Assembly: GCF_020687165.1 (NCBI RefSeq)
Contig: NZ_JAJEQC010000004.1
DNA: 64,000 bases
Direction: 5' to 3' (one strand)
Origin: Hominenteromicrobium mulieris
GTDB taxonomy: Bacteria; Bacillota; Clostridia; Oscillospirales; Acutalibacteraceae
This document shows, one piece after another, positions 8,953 through 17,554 of the stretch. Within the stretch, counting starts at the first letter, position 1. Every line of letters starts with the position of its first letter. The notes under the pieces are model-generated. The model saw only the letters and a list, made by a program, of their open reading frames with translations, searched no databases and was not told where the DNA came from. The position numbers were made by a program, and so were the translations under genes.

Positions 8953-9710
8953 CAGAATACCACCCTTTCCGCCGGGAACACCGGGCCGTCCTTACAGACA
9001 TGGCCCATATACGTTTCACCGTTTTCGTCGTAAAGCTCCACCGCGCAACCGAGGCACGCACCGATGCCGCACGCCATGCGCTCCTCAAGGGAAATTTCGC
9101 ACGGAATGTTGTGCGCTTTTGCAAACTCCGTCACGGCGCGCAGCATGACCTTCGGGCCGCAGGCAAAAATTTTATCGGGGTGCACATCCTGAATTAAATC
9201 GATGACAAGGCCGTGGTGGCCGTAGCTGCCGTCATCCGTCGCAATGCGCAGGTCGCAGCCTGCCGCATGGAAGTCGTCTTCGAGAATTACGAAATCCTTA
9301 TTGCGGAAACCGACCGCCACCGTGGCGTTTTTGCCGCACTGCCTTGCTGCGCCGAAAAGCGGAGGCACACCGATACCGCCGCCGATGAACAAATTGTGCG
9401 CGTTCGGGTCGAACGTAAAGCCGTGGCCGAGGGGCGCCAAAATATCCATCTTATCGCCGACCTCAAACTTCGAGAGCTGCTCTGTACCCGCGCCGCGAAT
9501 CTGGAACACAAAGCGCAGCGTGCCGTTTTTCTTATCGATGTCACAAATGGAAATCGGGCGGCGCAGCGTTTTACCGGGCACGTAAATGTGCGCAAACTGT
9601 CCGGGCTGCGCCACTTCTGCCAGCTTCGGCGCTAAGACCGTATAATCAAAGGTGTTCTCTGCGGTCTGCGCGCGGCGCAGTACCTCGCAGAGCTGAACGT
9701 CATATTTCAT
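8952..9710 (-). CDS. pyrK: Dihydroorotate dehydrogenase B electron-transfer subunit
   Basis: 252 residues. The FAD-binding site is LRRPISICDID and the NAD-binding segment follows IGGGIGVPPLFG. The C-terminal 2Fe-2S cluster Cys pattern is CGIGACLGCAVEL...HVCKDGPVF. The subunit passes electrons from PyrD to NAD+. The start at MKYDVQLCEV is chosen because AAGGACAAGCT precedes it; an upstream in-frame codon would overlap pyrF. It sits between pyrF (24-nt gap to this start) and pyrD. Confidence 0.96.
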   Translation of the reverse strand: MKYDVQLCEVLRRAQTAENTFDYTVLAPKLAEVAQPGQFAHIYVPGKTLRRPISICDIDKKNGTLRFVFQIRGAGTEQLSKFEVGDKMDILAPLGHGFTFDPNAHNLFIGGGIGVPPLFGAARQCGKNATVAVGFRNKDFVILEDDFHAAGCDLRIATDDGSYGHHGLVIDLIQDVHPDKIFACGPKVMLRAVTEFAKAHNIPCEISLEERMACGIGACLGCAVELYDENGETYMGHVCKDGPVFPAERVVF

Positions 9711-9733
9711 AGCTTGTCCTTTCCGAGCGTTAC

Positions 9734-10672
9734 TCATCCGTTCGCGCGAATTTCGCCGATGCGTGCGCAGATCTCGTCGCGCATGCGAATGGCTTCGCGT
9801 CTTGCCGCCTGTGCATAGTCATGCTCGTCGCACTTTTCCTTCTGCCATGCGCACATAATGCCGCGGGAGGAATTGATGATGGCGCCGAGACCGTTCTTGT
9901 CGAACGCCGGGGCAACGTCATCCGCGCCGCCGCCCTGTGCGCCGTAACCGGGCACGAGGAAGAACGTGTGCGGCGCTTTCTCGCGCATTTCGCCGAGCTG
10001 TGCCGGGTACGTTGCGCCGACGACCGCGCCGACGCCGGAGTAGCCGTATTTACCCATGATAGTTTCACCCCAGTGCTCGCAGAATTCGCCCATGGTTTCG
10101 TAAACGGTCTTGCCGCTTTCCATTTTCTGATCCTGCAATTCGCCGGAGGACGGGTTGGAGGTCTTCACGAGCACGAAAATACCCTTATCTTCCGCTTCGC
10201 AAACGCCGAGCAGCGGCTTGATGCCGTCCGTGCCGAGGTAGCCATTCACGGTCAGCGCATCCGCACCGAAGGCTTCCGTTTTCTCGCCGAACACATCCGT
10301 TTTGCCGAGGTGCGCCGTGGCGTAGGCTTCCATCGTGGTGCCGATGTCGTTGCGCTTGCCGTCCGTGATGACGAACATACCCTTTGCGCGCGCGTAAGCG
10401 ACAGTCTCCGCAAGGGTTCTCACACCCTGCCAGCCGTACATTTCATAGTACGCCGCCTGCGGCTTTACGGCCGGGACAATATCGCACAGCGCGTCGATGA
10501 GGCCCTTGTTGTATTCGAGCAGTGCGGCGGCCGCAGCCTCCAGCGTTTTGCCATACTTTGCGACGGCGCCGTCCAGAATGTAGGACGGAATGTACGCGAG
10601 CTTCGGGTCAAGACCTGCAACGGTCGGATTCTGGGTTTCCACGATTTTTTCAATCATACGGTCAAAAGACAT
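9734..10672 (-). CDS. pyrF: Orotidine-5'-phosphate decarboxylase, type 2
   Basis: 312 residues, the longer group 2 form. It converts OMP to UMP. The substrate loop is TVAGLDPKLAYIP, the catalytic D-K-x-x-D stretch is VITDGKRNDIGTTMEAYA, and the phosphate-binding C-terminal part includes LVPGYGAQGGGADD. It is the second pyr gene of the operon, 49 bp downstream of pyrC. No pyrE, pyrB or carAB is present in the window, so the pathway is completed elsewhere. Confidence 0.96.
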   Translation of the reverse strand: MSFDRMIEKIVETQNPTVAGLDPKLAYIPSYILDGAVAKYGKTLEAAAAALLEYNKGLIDALCDIVPAVKPQAAYYEMYGWQGVRTLAETVAYARAKGMFVITDGKRNDIGTTMEAYATAHLGKTDVFGEKTEAFGADALTVNGYLGTDGIKPLLGVCEAEDKGIFVLVKTSNPSSGELQDQKMESGKTVYETMGEFCEHWGETIMGKYGYSGVGAVVGATYPAQLGEMREKAPHTFFLVPGYGAQGGGADDVAPAFDKNGLGAIINSSRGIMCAWQKEKCDEHDYAQAARREAIRMRDEICARIGEIRANG

Positions 10673-10721
10673 AGTAATCCCTCTCTCATTTCAAATCTAT
10701 AATTTCAAATTTCTCAAACTT

Positions 10722-12008
10722 TTACAGTTCATTAAATACAACTCTGCCGCCACAGACGGTCGCCTTTACGCGGCCCGTGAGCGTCATGCCCTTAAACGGC
10801 GTGTTGCAGCTTTTGCCGTGCAGCTTTTCGGGGTCCACAACCCACGCTTCGTGCTCGTCAATCAGCGCAATATCGGCCACTTCGCCCGCACCGATGGCGC
10901 CGGCTTCAATGCCGAGCAGCTCCGCCGGGCGCACGCTCATCTTTTCGATGAGCTCTGTAAGCGTCAAAATGCCGGTCTTCACAAGTGCGGTATATGCCGC
11001 CGCAAACGACGTTTCCATACCGATGGAGCCGTTTGGCGCGTGCAGGAAATCAGCTTTTTCCGCCGGCGTGTGCGGCGCGTGGTCGGTCGCGATGACGTCG
11101 ATCGTGCCGTCCTTTACGGCCTCGATCATCGCAAGGCGGTCCTTCTCGCTGCGCAGCGGCGGGTTCATGCGGTAGTCCGCGTCGTGCTTTTCGAGCGCTT
11201 CATCGGTCAAAAGCAAGTAGTGCGGTGCGGTCTCCGCCGTCACCTTTACGCCACGGGCTTTGGCATCACGGATGAGCGCCGCAGAGGTTGCCGTGCTGAC
11301 ATGGCAGATGTGCACCGGCACGTCATACGCCGCAGCCGCCGCAATTTCACGCGCCGTGCCGCAGTCCTCCGCCGCCGCAGGTACACCGGGCAGATTGAGC
11401 TTTTCGGAAATTTCTCCCTCATGCATGACCCACTTTTTCGCGAGGAACAAATCTTCGCAGTGCGCCGTCACGCGCATGTGGAGCTTCGGCGCTTCGCATA
11501 ATGCCTTTACAAGGCAGGCGGTATCGATGACCGGGCGACCGTCGTCGCTCAAAGCAATGGCGCCGGCATCGTGCAGCGCTTCTAAGTCGCACAGCTCTTC
11601 GCCTTTCAGCCCCTTTGTAATCGCCGCCGCAACGTAAACATGCGCATCGGCGGTCTTTGCTTTGTCCAAAATATAGCGCACAGTCTCGGGCGTATCAACC
11701 GCCGGCTTCGTGTTCGGCATACACAAAAGGCTCGTCACGCCGCCCGCCGCAGCCGCACGGCAGCCCGTGTAAATATCTTCTTTATCGGTAAAGCCAGGGT
11801 CACGCAGATGCACATGCATATCCACAAAGCCCGGCACCGCCGTTAAACCTTTTGCTTCAATGACTTCGGCATCCGCATCGTACAGGTTTTCGGAAACCGC
11901 GCTGATGCGGTCCCCGGAGATCAAAATATTGCCGATATAATCCTCGCCGCGCGCGGGGTTCAAAATGCGCGCACCGCGGATCAGCAAGCGCTTTTGCTCT
12001 TGTTCCAT
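10722..12008 (-). CDS. pyrC: Dihydroorotase, class I
   Basis: 428 residues. It cyclises carbamoyl-aspartate to dihydroorotate. The zinc ligands HxH are in VDMHVHLRDPGFTDKED. Further metal His residues lie in TAHCEDLFL and HICHVSTATSA, and the catalytic Asp in VIATDHAPHTPAEK. The start at MEQEQKRLLI is supported by GAAAGGA 8 bases upstream, which overlaps the stop codon of the ydcF-like gene and indicates coupled translation. It is the first pyrimidine gene of the operon. Confidence 0.95.
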   Translation of the reverse strand: MEQEQKRLLIRGARILNPARGEDYIGNILISGDRISAVSENLYDADAEVIEAKGLTAVPGFVDMHVHLRDPGFTDKEDIYTGCRAAAAGGVTSLLCMPNTKPAVDTPETVRYILDKAKTADAHVYVAAAITKGLKGEELCDLEALHDAGAIALSDDGRPVIDTACLVKALCEAPKLHMRVTAHCEDLFLAKKWVMHEGEISEKLNLPGVPAAAEDCGTAREIAAAAAYDVPVHICHVSTATSAALIRDAKARGVKVTAETAPHYLLLTDEALEKHDADYRMNPPLRSEKDRLAMIEAVKDGTIDVIATDHAPHTPAEKADFLHAPNGSIGMETSFAAAYTALVKTGILTLTELIEKMSVRPAELLGIEAGAIGAGEVADIALIDEHEAWVVDPEKLHGKSCNTPFKGMTLTGRVKATVCGGRVVFNEL

Positions 12009-12013
12009 TCGTC

Positions 12014-12529
12014 TCATTCCTTTCGGGTAAACAGCAGGAATTTCAGGATAGCCAGAAATTCTCGGCACAGGTTTTTCGGCAGACTTTTCAAATTGGTCTT
12101 CGCATGCAGCGGATACGGCGTAAGTCCCAACATTTTTGCCATGCGGCAGGCGCGCCACTGGTGGTAACTTTGCGTTGCAAGCAAAACGGTATCGGAAAAG
12201 CCATTTTCGCGCAGAATATCTCTCGCAAAACGCAGGTTTTCAAGCGTCGTTTCGGAGTTTACTTCCGCAAAGATGCGCTTCGGCGCAACCCCGAACTTCA
12301 TCAGCGCTTCCTTTGCGGCTTCGCTCTCGCTTTGCGGCTCGTCCTTGCCCTGCCCGCCGGTCGTGATACAAACGGCTTTCGGATGGGCTTTTAGATACGA
12401 TGCTGCAGTATCCACACGATATTGAAACGCGTGACTGAGGTGCGCGGGGCAGGTTTTCGATGCCCCCACCACCCGTGCGCCAAGCACAATGACGACGCCG
12501 TTTTCGGGCAATTTTCTTCTTCGGTGCAT
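12014..12529 (-). CDS. YdcF/DUF218 family protein
   Basis: 171 residues. It shows the DUF218 core: an N-terminal strand VVIVLGARVVG, then AVCITTGGQGKDEPQSE, FAEVNSETTLENLRFARD and VLLATQSYHQWRAC. Members (SanA, ElyC, YdcF) are linked to envelope integrity, and the molecular activity is not established. Unlike many relatives it has no N-terminal membrane helix. The start is chosen from AAGGAGAAACT-ATG. Its stop overlaps the pyrC ribosome site, so it heads the pyr transcript. Confidence 0.8.
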   Translation of the reverse strand: MHRRRKLPENGVVIVLGARVVGASKTCPAHLSHAFQYRVDTAASYLKAHPKAVCITTGGQGKDEPQSESEAAKEALMKFGVAPKRIFAEVNSETTLENLRFARDILRENGFSDTVLLATQSYHQWRACRMAKMLGLTPYPLHAKTNLKSLPKNLCREFLAILKFLLFTRKE

Positions 12530-12574
12530 AGTTTCTCCTTGTCGCATACTGAATAGCCAAAACACCTCATAATA

Positions 12575-12603
12575 ATTATAAAGAATTCCCCCGAAAACCG
12601 CAA
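12575..12603 (-). promoter_or_regulatory. SigmaA-type promoter of the ydcF-pyr operon
   Basis: TTGCGG-N17-TATAAT on the minus strand. The -35 box lies inside the hairpin that follows the LCP gene. No pyrR-type attenuator was recognised downstream. Confidence 0.55.
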
Positions 12604-12615
12604 GGGCTTCGGGGG
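12588..12615 (-). terminator. Hairpin terminator after the LCP gene
   Basis: The arms CCCCCGAA and TTCGGGGG surround a 12-nt loop, 29 nt downstream of the LCP stop. The tail AATTCTTT is only moderately T-rich. Confidence 0.55.
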
Positions 12616-12643
12616 AAAAAGTTTACATGGTATGAAATTTCAT

Positions 12644-14467
12644 TTAAGCCGCAGGCTCTGCGATTGTTTCGCCGCCGTTTGTGCCGGGATCCGGCTCTGC
12701 GGGTGTCTCGTCGCCGCCGGAGGGTTCGGAGGGAATCTCTTCGCCGCCGGAAGGCTCAGACGGTGTCTCGTCACCGCCCGCAGGTTCAGACGGCGTTTCG
12801 CCGCCAGAGGATTCGGAGGGCACAGAAGGCTCTTCGTAGCCGGAATTATCGGAGCCGCCCGAATAGCTGTAATCGTTGCTGTCGGAGTAGCTGTAGTTGT
12901 TGCTGGAGCTGCTCTGGGTACCGCTTCCGCTGCTCGTGTACGAGGCTGCGGGGTCGCCCGGCATAGAAGCATATCTTGTGCGGTCCGCATCCGTAATGTT
13001 CGTATCGGTCTTCGAGAGCGTTTTGCCGTCCTTAACAGCCTGCATCAGCTCTTTTGCCTTATTTACGGTGTTATAATCCGGACGCATGACGTAGGCGTAA
13101 TCGCTCATAGAGTACGGGATCTGCGAATCGCCCGTGCCGGTCACGCTGCATTGGACAACGTTCCAAGAGCCGTTATCGGAAAGCTGACGGCGCACGAGCG
13201 CCGCGATGTCGTCATACGGCACATCCATCTCGAAGCAGTCCTTGATGCTGTCCATAATGGAGTTGTAGCGCACCAGAATATCCGGGGAAAGTGCCTTATC
13301 AATGATAGCGGAAATAACCTTCAGCTGGTTTTTACCGCGCTGAATATCGCCATCCACAAACGAATAGCGCTCGCGGGCAAAGGTCAACGCCATTTTGCCG
13401 TCCATCTGCACCTTGCCCACCGGGTACGTGTAGTTGCCCTTTGTAAACGCAACATCGTTATCGACCGTAATGCCGCCGAGCGCATCCACAATGCCGGTAA
13501 AGCCGGAGAAATTGAGGCGGAAGTAGTAATCGATATCCGTATCATACAGCATTTCGAGCGTGCCTATGGAAACGTTCACGCCGTAAATACCCGCATGTGT
13601 CAGCTTATCCGGAATGCCGCCCGAAACAGGCAGCGGCACATAGTAGTCGCGCGGGGTCGTCACAAGCAGAATCTGGCGCGTTTCCGTATTGATTGTCGCC
13701 AAAATGTTTACGTCGCTGCGGCCGACCGTGTTAAGGCCCTGGCGCGTATCGCTGCCGCTGATATACAGGGTGTAAATACGATTTTCCGCATCGCTGTTGC
13801 CGGTGCTCTGCGTCTTTTCCGCTTCGCTCTGTACCGCCGTTTCCACGTGCAGCACTTCAAGCTCGCGAATTTTGCTTTCCACATCGGCGTATTTATCGAG
13901 CTCCGTCACAACGTCGAGGTATGCAGTATTTAGGATGATCGCATCGCATTCTTTGTTGAGCAGGCCGTCGATGAGCTGTGTGATGCCGGCATACGTCTTC
14001 GTTGTCACTGCACTGCCAAAGCGCTCTGTGATCTGGCTGACGGCGGAATCGGTGCTTTCGCGGTCAAGCGATTCCAAAATGCCGAACGTATAGCCCTTCG
14101 TGTCTTCCAACGCGGAAGCCGGGTCATCCGTGCGCACATAGACCGCTACGGGCGTATATTCCGTGCGCACCGTGCCAATCTCCGTCAGCGTGCCGGTCGC
14201 GACCGAAATGTAGTTGCTCGCAAGACCAAGCACCAGCGCCAGTACCAGAGAAAGCGACGCGCCGCAGATGAACTGCCCTTTATTTCGGATGCTGCGTACC
14301 AACAAAACAGCAGAAGCCACCAAAAGGACAAGTGCAATACCGCCAAGGATCAGCAGCTTCGTCGGCACCATCTTGCTTTGCAGAAGGATCACCATAAACA
14401 CGGCAAACACTGCCACCAAAAGGACAGAGATCACCATACCCGGAATCCGTTCCTTCCATTTGCTCAT
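12644..14467 (-). CDS. LytR-CpsA-Psr family cell-wall glycopolymer ligase
   Basis: 607 residues. Two N-terminal hydrophobic helices (about 10-30 and 36-55) are followed by a short third segment, an accessory extracellular region, and the LCP catalytic domain. The LCP domain holds the conserved Arg/Asp residues in SGSDTRQGLNTVGRSDVN, PRDYYVPLP and GKMALTFARERYSFVDGDIQRG. LCP enzymes transfer polymers from lipid carriers to peptidoglycan. The C-terminal 100 residues are low complexity, ending in a Pro/Glu/Gly 10-residue repeat, probably a wall-spanning or disordered tail. It has its own promoter downstream of the BY-kinase genes. Confidence 0.9.
   Translation of the reverse strand: MSKWKERIPGMVISVLLVAVFAVFMVILLQSKMVPTKLLILGGIALVLLVASAVLLVRSIRNKGQFICGASLSLVLALVLGLASNYISVATGTLTEIGTVRTEYTPVAVYVRTDDPASALEDTKGYTFGILESLDRESTDSAVSQITERFGSAVTTKTYAGITQLIDGLLNKECDAIILNTAYLDVVTELDKYADVESKIRELEVLHVETAVQSEAEKTQSTGNSDAENRIYTLYISGSDTRQGLNTVGRSDVNILATINTETRQILLVTTPRDYYVPLPVSGGIPDKLTHAGIYGVNVSIGTLEMLYDTDIDYYFRLNFSGFTGIVDALGGITVDNDVAFTKGNYTYPVGKVQMDGKMALTFARERYSFVDGDIQRGKNQLKVISAIIDKALSPDILVRYNSIMDSIKDCFEMDVPYDDIAALVRRQLSDNGSWNVVQCSVTGTGDSQIPYSMSDYAYVMRPDYNTVNKAKELMQAVKDGKTLSKTDTNITDADRTRYASMPGDPAASYTSSGSGTQSSSSNNYSYSDSNDYSYSGGSDNSGYEEPSVPSESSGGETPSEPAGGDETPSEPSGGEEIPSEPSGGDETPAEPDPGTNGGETIAEPAA
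12693..12812 (-). repeat. 30-bp tandem repeat encoding ETPSEPSGGD-like units
   Basis: Four consecutive 30-bp units, diverged mainly at silent or conservative positions, encode a 10-residue Glu-Thr-Pro-Ser-Glu-Pro-Ser-Gly-Gly-Asp motif at the LCP C terminus. Tandem repeats of this type can vary in copy number. Confidence 0.8.
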
Positions 14468-14545
14468 ATCATGTACTCCTTTGATTTTGACGTTTCAGGG
14501 AAACTCAGCACGTCGCGCATTCCGCGGCAGTGCCTTATCCGAGTT

Positions 14546-14575
14546 ATTATATCGCTTTTACCCGTTGTGCGTCAA
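14546..14575 (-). promoter_or_regulatory. SigmaA-type promoter of the LCP gene
   Basis: TTGACG-N18-TATAAT on the minus strand, about 80 nt before the LCP start, which has AAAGGAG as ribosome site. Confidence 0.65.
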
Positions 14576-14646
14576 CGGATTTGAACAAAAAGCCGTCAAA
14601 ATCAGTAAAACGCCGACAAAACATCTGCATTTTTAGCTACAAAACA

Positions 14647-16017
14647 CTATTTTGACGAAGCCGTCCGCACAGCAAAAAGCTGCTGCGGGTGCACAGCCGC
14701 GTAAAAATTATTCAGGATAAATCCGGCAAAATCCGTCCCGCTCTGCGTGAGCGCGTCGGCGCAGTCGTTTAATATACCGGCCGGCGTGTAGTCCTGCCGT
14801 ACAACGAGCACCGAAAGATCCGAAAGCGCACTGAGCGCCTCGGCATCGGCGGAAAGCAGCATCGGTGGGGAATCGAGCAAAACGTAGTCAAAGCGTTCGT
14901 CCGCCCGCGCCGCCAAAAGCAGCTTTTTCAGCTTTTCGCTGTGCAAAAGGCGCTCCGGGTGCGCGGCGGGCGCGGTAAGGCCGAGAGAAATGCCGTATTT
15001 TTCCGAAAAAATAAGCGGCGGCTCCGCGTCTTTCTCTGCCTGCAAATACTGCCCGATCCCGTTTTTAGCCGCCGCCCGCAGGCCGAAAATTTTGTGCAAT
15101 GCCGGTTTTCTTAAATCGAGATCCAACAGCAGCACATGCCGCCCGCGCATGGAAAGCGCCAGCGCCAAATTCACCGCTACGCTTGATTTTCCTTCGTTTT
15201 CTCCCGCGCCCGTGAGCAGCAGCACTTTTTTGCCGTCCCGCCGCATGCGGTGCTCCAACGCCGCGCAGAGATCCTGATACGCTTCCGTGTAGGTGTACCG
15301 CACAAAAGGGTCTGTCAGCAGCGCCGCAGCCTTGCGTCCCGCACCGCGGCTCTTTTTTACGAACAGCCGCTTTTCCTTGCGCTCGTGCCCGATGGTGCCC
15401 AGCACGCGCCCATCCAGCTTATGCCGCGCGGCCTGCGGAGTTTGCACCGTATCGCGCCGCAGAAACAAAACCGATACAATCAGCGATGCAGCCAGCATCG
15501 CACCCACACAGGCCCGCATGCGGTACGGCTTTAAGTCCACCGGGTTTGAAGGGGCAAGCGGCACCTGGGGGTCGCGGATGACGCGCAGCTCGGCGTTTGA
15601 GAACAGCTTGTCCGTCAGGTCTGCGTGGTTTTCCAGCACATTTTTCAGCGATAAAAACGATTCGCGCGGGTTCTCCGCCGTCACCTGCACATTGATGAGG
15701 TTCGTCTCCGGCAAAACGGAAGCCACAACGTCGCACTGCGCAGCCTCGCGGAACGTATCGCTTTGAAACACACTCGCAAACACCTGCGCCATGCGGGCCG
15801 TGAGATCTAAAGAGGTATACGCGCTCGTGCCGCCCTTTACATTTACCGCCACGGTTGCCGAAGCGGTATACACAGGGTGATACGTAAAAAGATGATATCC
15901 CTCCACGCACAGCCATGCCGTGAGCACCGCCAAAATCAGCACCCACAGGTTATAGAGCAGCCCGCGCAGCACGCACACGGGGTGCAGGTCACCCCAAAAA
16001 AAGCGTTCGTCCTTCAC
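14647..16017 (-). CDS. Wzz/BY-kinase fusion with intact ATP site, no tyrosine tail
   Basis: 456 residues. Transmembrane helices near 22-40 and 170-186 flank a Wzz-type extracellular region, followed by a cytoplasmic BY-kinase domain. Walker A GAGENEGKSSVA (about 270-281), Walker A' VLLLDLDLRKP and Walker B FDYVLLDSPPM are all intact. Such kinases control capsule/exopolysaccharide chain length and export. The C terminus (YAAVHPQQLFAVRTASSK) has a single tyrosine, so the usual autophosphorylation cluster is missing. The start overlaps the stop of the Ig-like gene by 4 bp. Its likely phosphoryl acceptor is the paralogue at 17551-19014 (inference). Confidence 0.88.
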   Translation of the reverse strand: MKDERFFWGDLHPVCVLRGLLYNLWVLILAVLTAWLCVEGYHLFTYHPVYTASATVAVNVKGGTSAYTSLDLTARMAQVFASVFQSDTFREAAQCDVVASVLPETNLINVQVTAENPRESFLSLKNVLENHADLTDKLFSNAELRVIRDPQVPLAPSNPVDLKPYRMRACVGAMLAASLIVSVLFLRRDTVQTPQAARHKLDGRVLGTIGHERKEKRLFVKKSRGAGRKAAALLTDPFVRYTYTEAYQDLCAALEHRMRRDGKKVLLLTGAGENEGKSSVAVNLALALSMRGRHVLLLDLDLRKPALHKIFGLRAAAKNGIGQYLQAEKDAEPPLIFSEKYGISLGLTAPAAHPERLLHSEKLKKLLLAARADERFDYVLLDSPPMLLSADAEALSALSDLSVLVVRQDYTPAGILNDCADALTQSGTDFAGFILNNFYAAVHPQQLFAVRTASSK

Positions 16018-16832
16018 GTTTTCCCCTCCTCCACGATCACCGTCAGGCAGGCGCGCACGGTCTCTGTTTCCGTCTCTGCCGCATACTGCACCGGGTAACA
16101 GCCGGGCTTTGCGGTATCTATTTGCGTCACTGTCTGCTTTTTCACCTTTACCACCGTGCCTGCATGGTCAAACACGCCCTCCAAATAGTCCTTCGGCTCA
16201 AACTTTTCGCCTGCCTTCACATACACGATTCCCTGCTTCAGGCGAATTTCAAGACTGCTGTCGCTCAGCTGCATATAAAGCTGCATCTCGCTCTGTCCGC
16301 CGTAGGAATTCGTCACGGATACCGGCAGCGTGTACATGTCGTTTTCCACAAAAGTAATATCTTCGGTGAACAATCGAATACGGTCGGAAACGTCGCCGTC
16401 CATTACGTCCTCCGCTGTGATCTGCGCCAAAAGTGCGGGCATCTCGCCCGTGCGGTAGGTCGATGGTACATTCAGCGCAAAGCGCGGCGGGTTGTAATCC
16501 GTATACCGCACCGTGCGCGTGAGCGTCGCCGCGTGGCAGTCCGCATCGAACACCACGTATTTTATGCGCCGACGGTCGCCGTCCAACAACGCGGACATAC
16601 CCGCAATGCAGATCTCATCCGTCAGGTCTCCGTCATGCGCGTCTTCGGCATGCAGCCCCGCGCAATACGCGCTTTCCGGCGCGGTAACGCTGAGCGCAAG
16701 TTCGCCGTCCGTTTCGTCCGTCAAAACGGGCATGGATGTATCCTGCGCCTGTACGCGCGGCACGGCAACCCACAGGTAAAACGTCAGTGCGGCGCAGAAC
16801 AGCACTGCCATTACCATTTGAAATACCCTCAT
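16014..16832 (-). CDS. Exported Ig-like (DUF5011-type) protein
   Basis: 272 residues. An N-terminal signal-anchor (MVMAVLFCAALTFYLWVAV) precedes beta-rich repeats with the DGDLTDEI / DGDVSDRI pattern typical of bacterial Ig-like DUF5011/HYR domains. Four-base overlaps with the PHP phosphatase upstream and the kinase downstream indicate tight translational coupling. Function is unknown; the position suggests an extracellular partner of the polysaccharide apparatus, perhaps binding the polymer or the Wzz region. Confidence 0.7.
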   Translation of the reverse strand: MRVFQMVMAVLFCAALTFYLWVAVPRVQAQDTSMPVLTDETDGELALSVTAPESAYCAGLHAEDAHDGDLTDEICIAGMSALLDGDRRRIKYVVFDADCHAATLTRTVRYTDYNPPRFALNVPSTYRTGEMPALLAQITAEDVMDGDVSDRIRLFTEDITFVENDMYTLPVSVTNSYGGQSEMQLYMQLSDSSLEIRLKQGIVYVKAGEKFEPKDYLEGVFDHAGTVVKVKKQTVTQIDTAKPGCYPVQYAAETETETVRACLTVIVEEGKT

Positions 16833-17554
16833 GCGATTCTCTCCTTTCCGGCTTCGCCGCTCAGAATTCTGCGTGGGTTTTCATGCAGCATCCGCTCGGC
16901 ATACGCAGCACCGAAGTGCTCCGCAAGCCACGCGTTCACGTCCTCCAAAATCGGTCTGCGGTACACGGTCCCGTGCCCGTCGCTCGCCACGCAAAAAGCC
17001 AGATCGCGCTCCAGCAGCACCCGCGCGGTCTCTGCCGCCCTGCGCCCGAAAGCGCCGAAAATACCGCTGCGCGTCACCTGCAGCACGGCCCCCCGCTCTG
17101 TCCACAGCTCCGCGCGCCAAGGTTCGTTTTGCAAAATGACGTACCGCTCCGGGTGTGCGATGAGCGGCACATACCCGTATTTTCGTATATGCTCAGTCGC
17201 CGCCGCGCACCATTCCGACGAGTCGAGCGGGTCAAACTCCACCAAAAGGAACCGACTTTCGCCGAGCGGCTGCACATCGCCGCTTTGCAGGCGGTCAAAC
17301 AGCGTGCCGTCCGCCATCATTTCCATGCCGAAAAAGAGCTTTACGGGCAGACTTTCCCGCGCAGCCGCCGCTTTTAGACGCTCAAATTTTCCCAAATACC
17401 GCGTCTTCGTCACCCACGCCCCGTGCGGCGTGACGGCTAAAGCTTTCGTGCCATGCTCTGATGCCATACGCAGCATCATAAGAGACGCTTCAAGCGTTTC
17501 CGCGCCGTCATCCACGCCGGGCAGCACATGCGCGTGCAGGTCGATATAGCTCAT
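16829..17554 (-). CDS. PHP-family protein-tyrosine phosphatase (CpsB/YwqE-like)
   Basis: 241 residues. Metal ligands of the PHP fold are visible: the N-terminal DLHAHVLPGVDDGAE, VTPHGAW, FFGMEMMADG, PLIAHPERY and CVASDGHGT. CpsB/YwqE enzymes dephosphorylate BY-kinase tyrosine tails and reset capsule export. The start at 17554 gives an ATGA overlap with the upstream kinase-like gene; the frame remains open further upstream but only as the shadow of that gene. The tyrosine tail encoded just upstream is the obvious substrate. Confidence 0.92.
   Translation of the reverse strand: MSYIDLHAHVLPGVDDGAETLEASLMMLRMASEHGTKALAVTPHGAWVTKTRYLGKFERLKAAAARESLPVKLFFGMEMMADGTLFDRLQSGDVQPLGESRFLLVEFDPLDSSEWCAAATEHIRKYGYVPLIAHPERYVILQNEPWRAELWTERGAVLQVTRSGIFGAFGRRAAETARVLLERDLAFCVASDGHGTVYRRPILEDVNAWLAEHFGAAYAERMLHENPRRILSGEAGKERIA

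Noticed and set aside
12530..12643. PyrR attenuator before the pyr operon
   Set aside because: The spacer contains a terminator of the preceding gene and a promoter, but no anti-terminator/PyrR-binding loop pattern was recognised.
12632..13933. 433-codon plus-strand frame opposite the LCP gene
   Set aside because: Low-complexity Arg/Val/His-rich translation derived from the opposite strand of a recognised gene.
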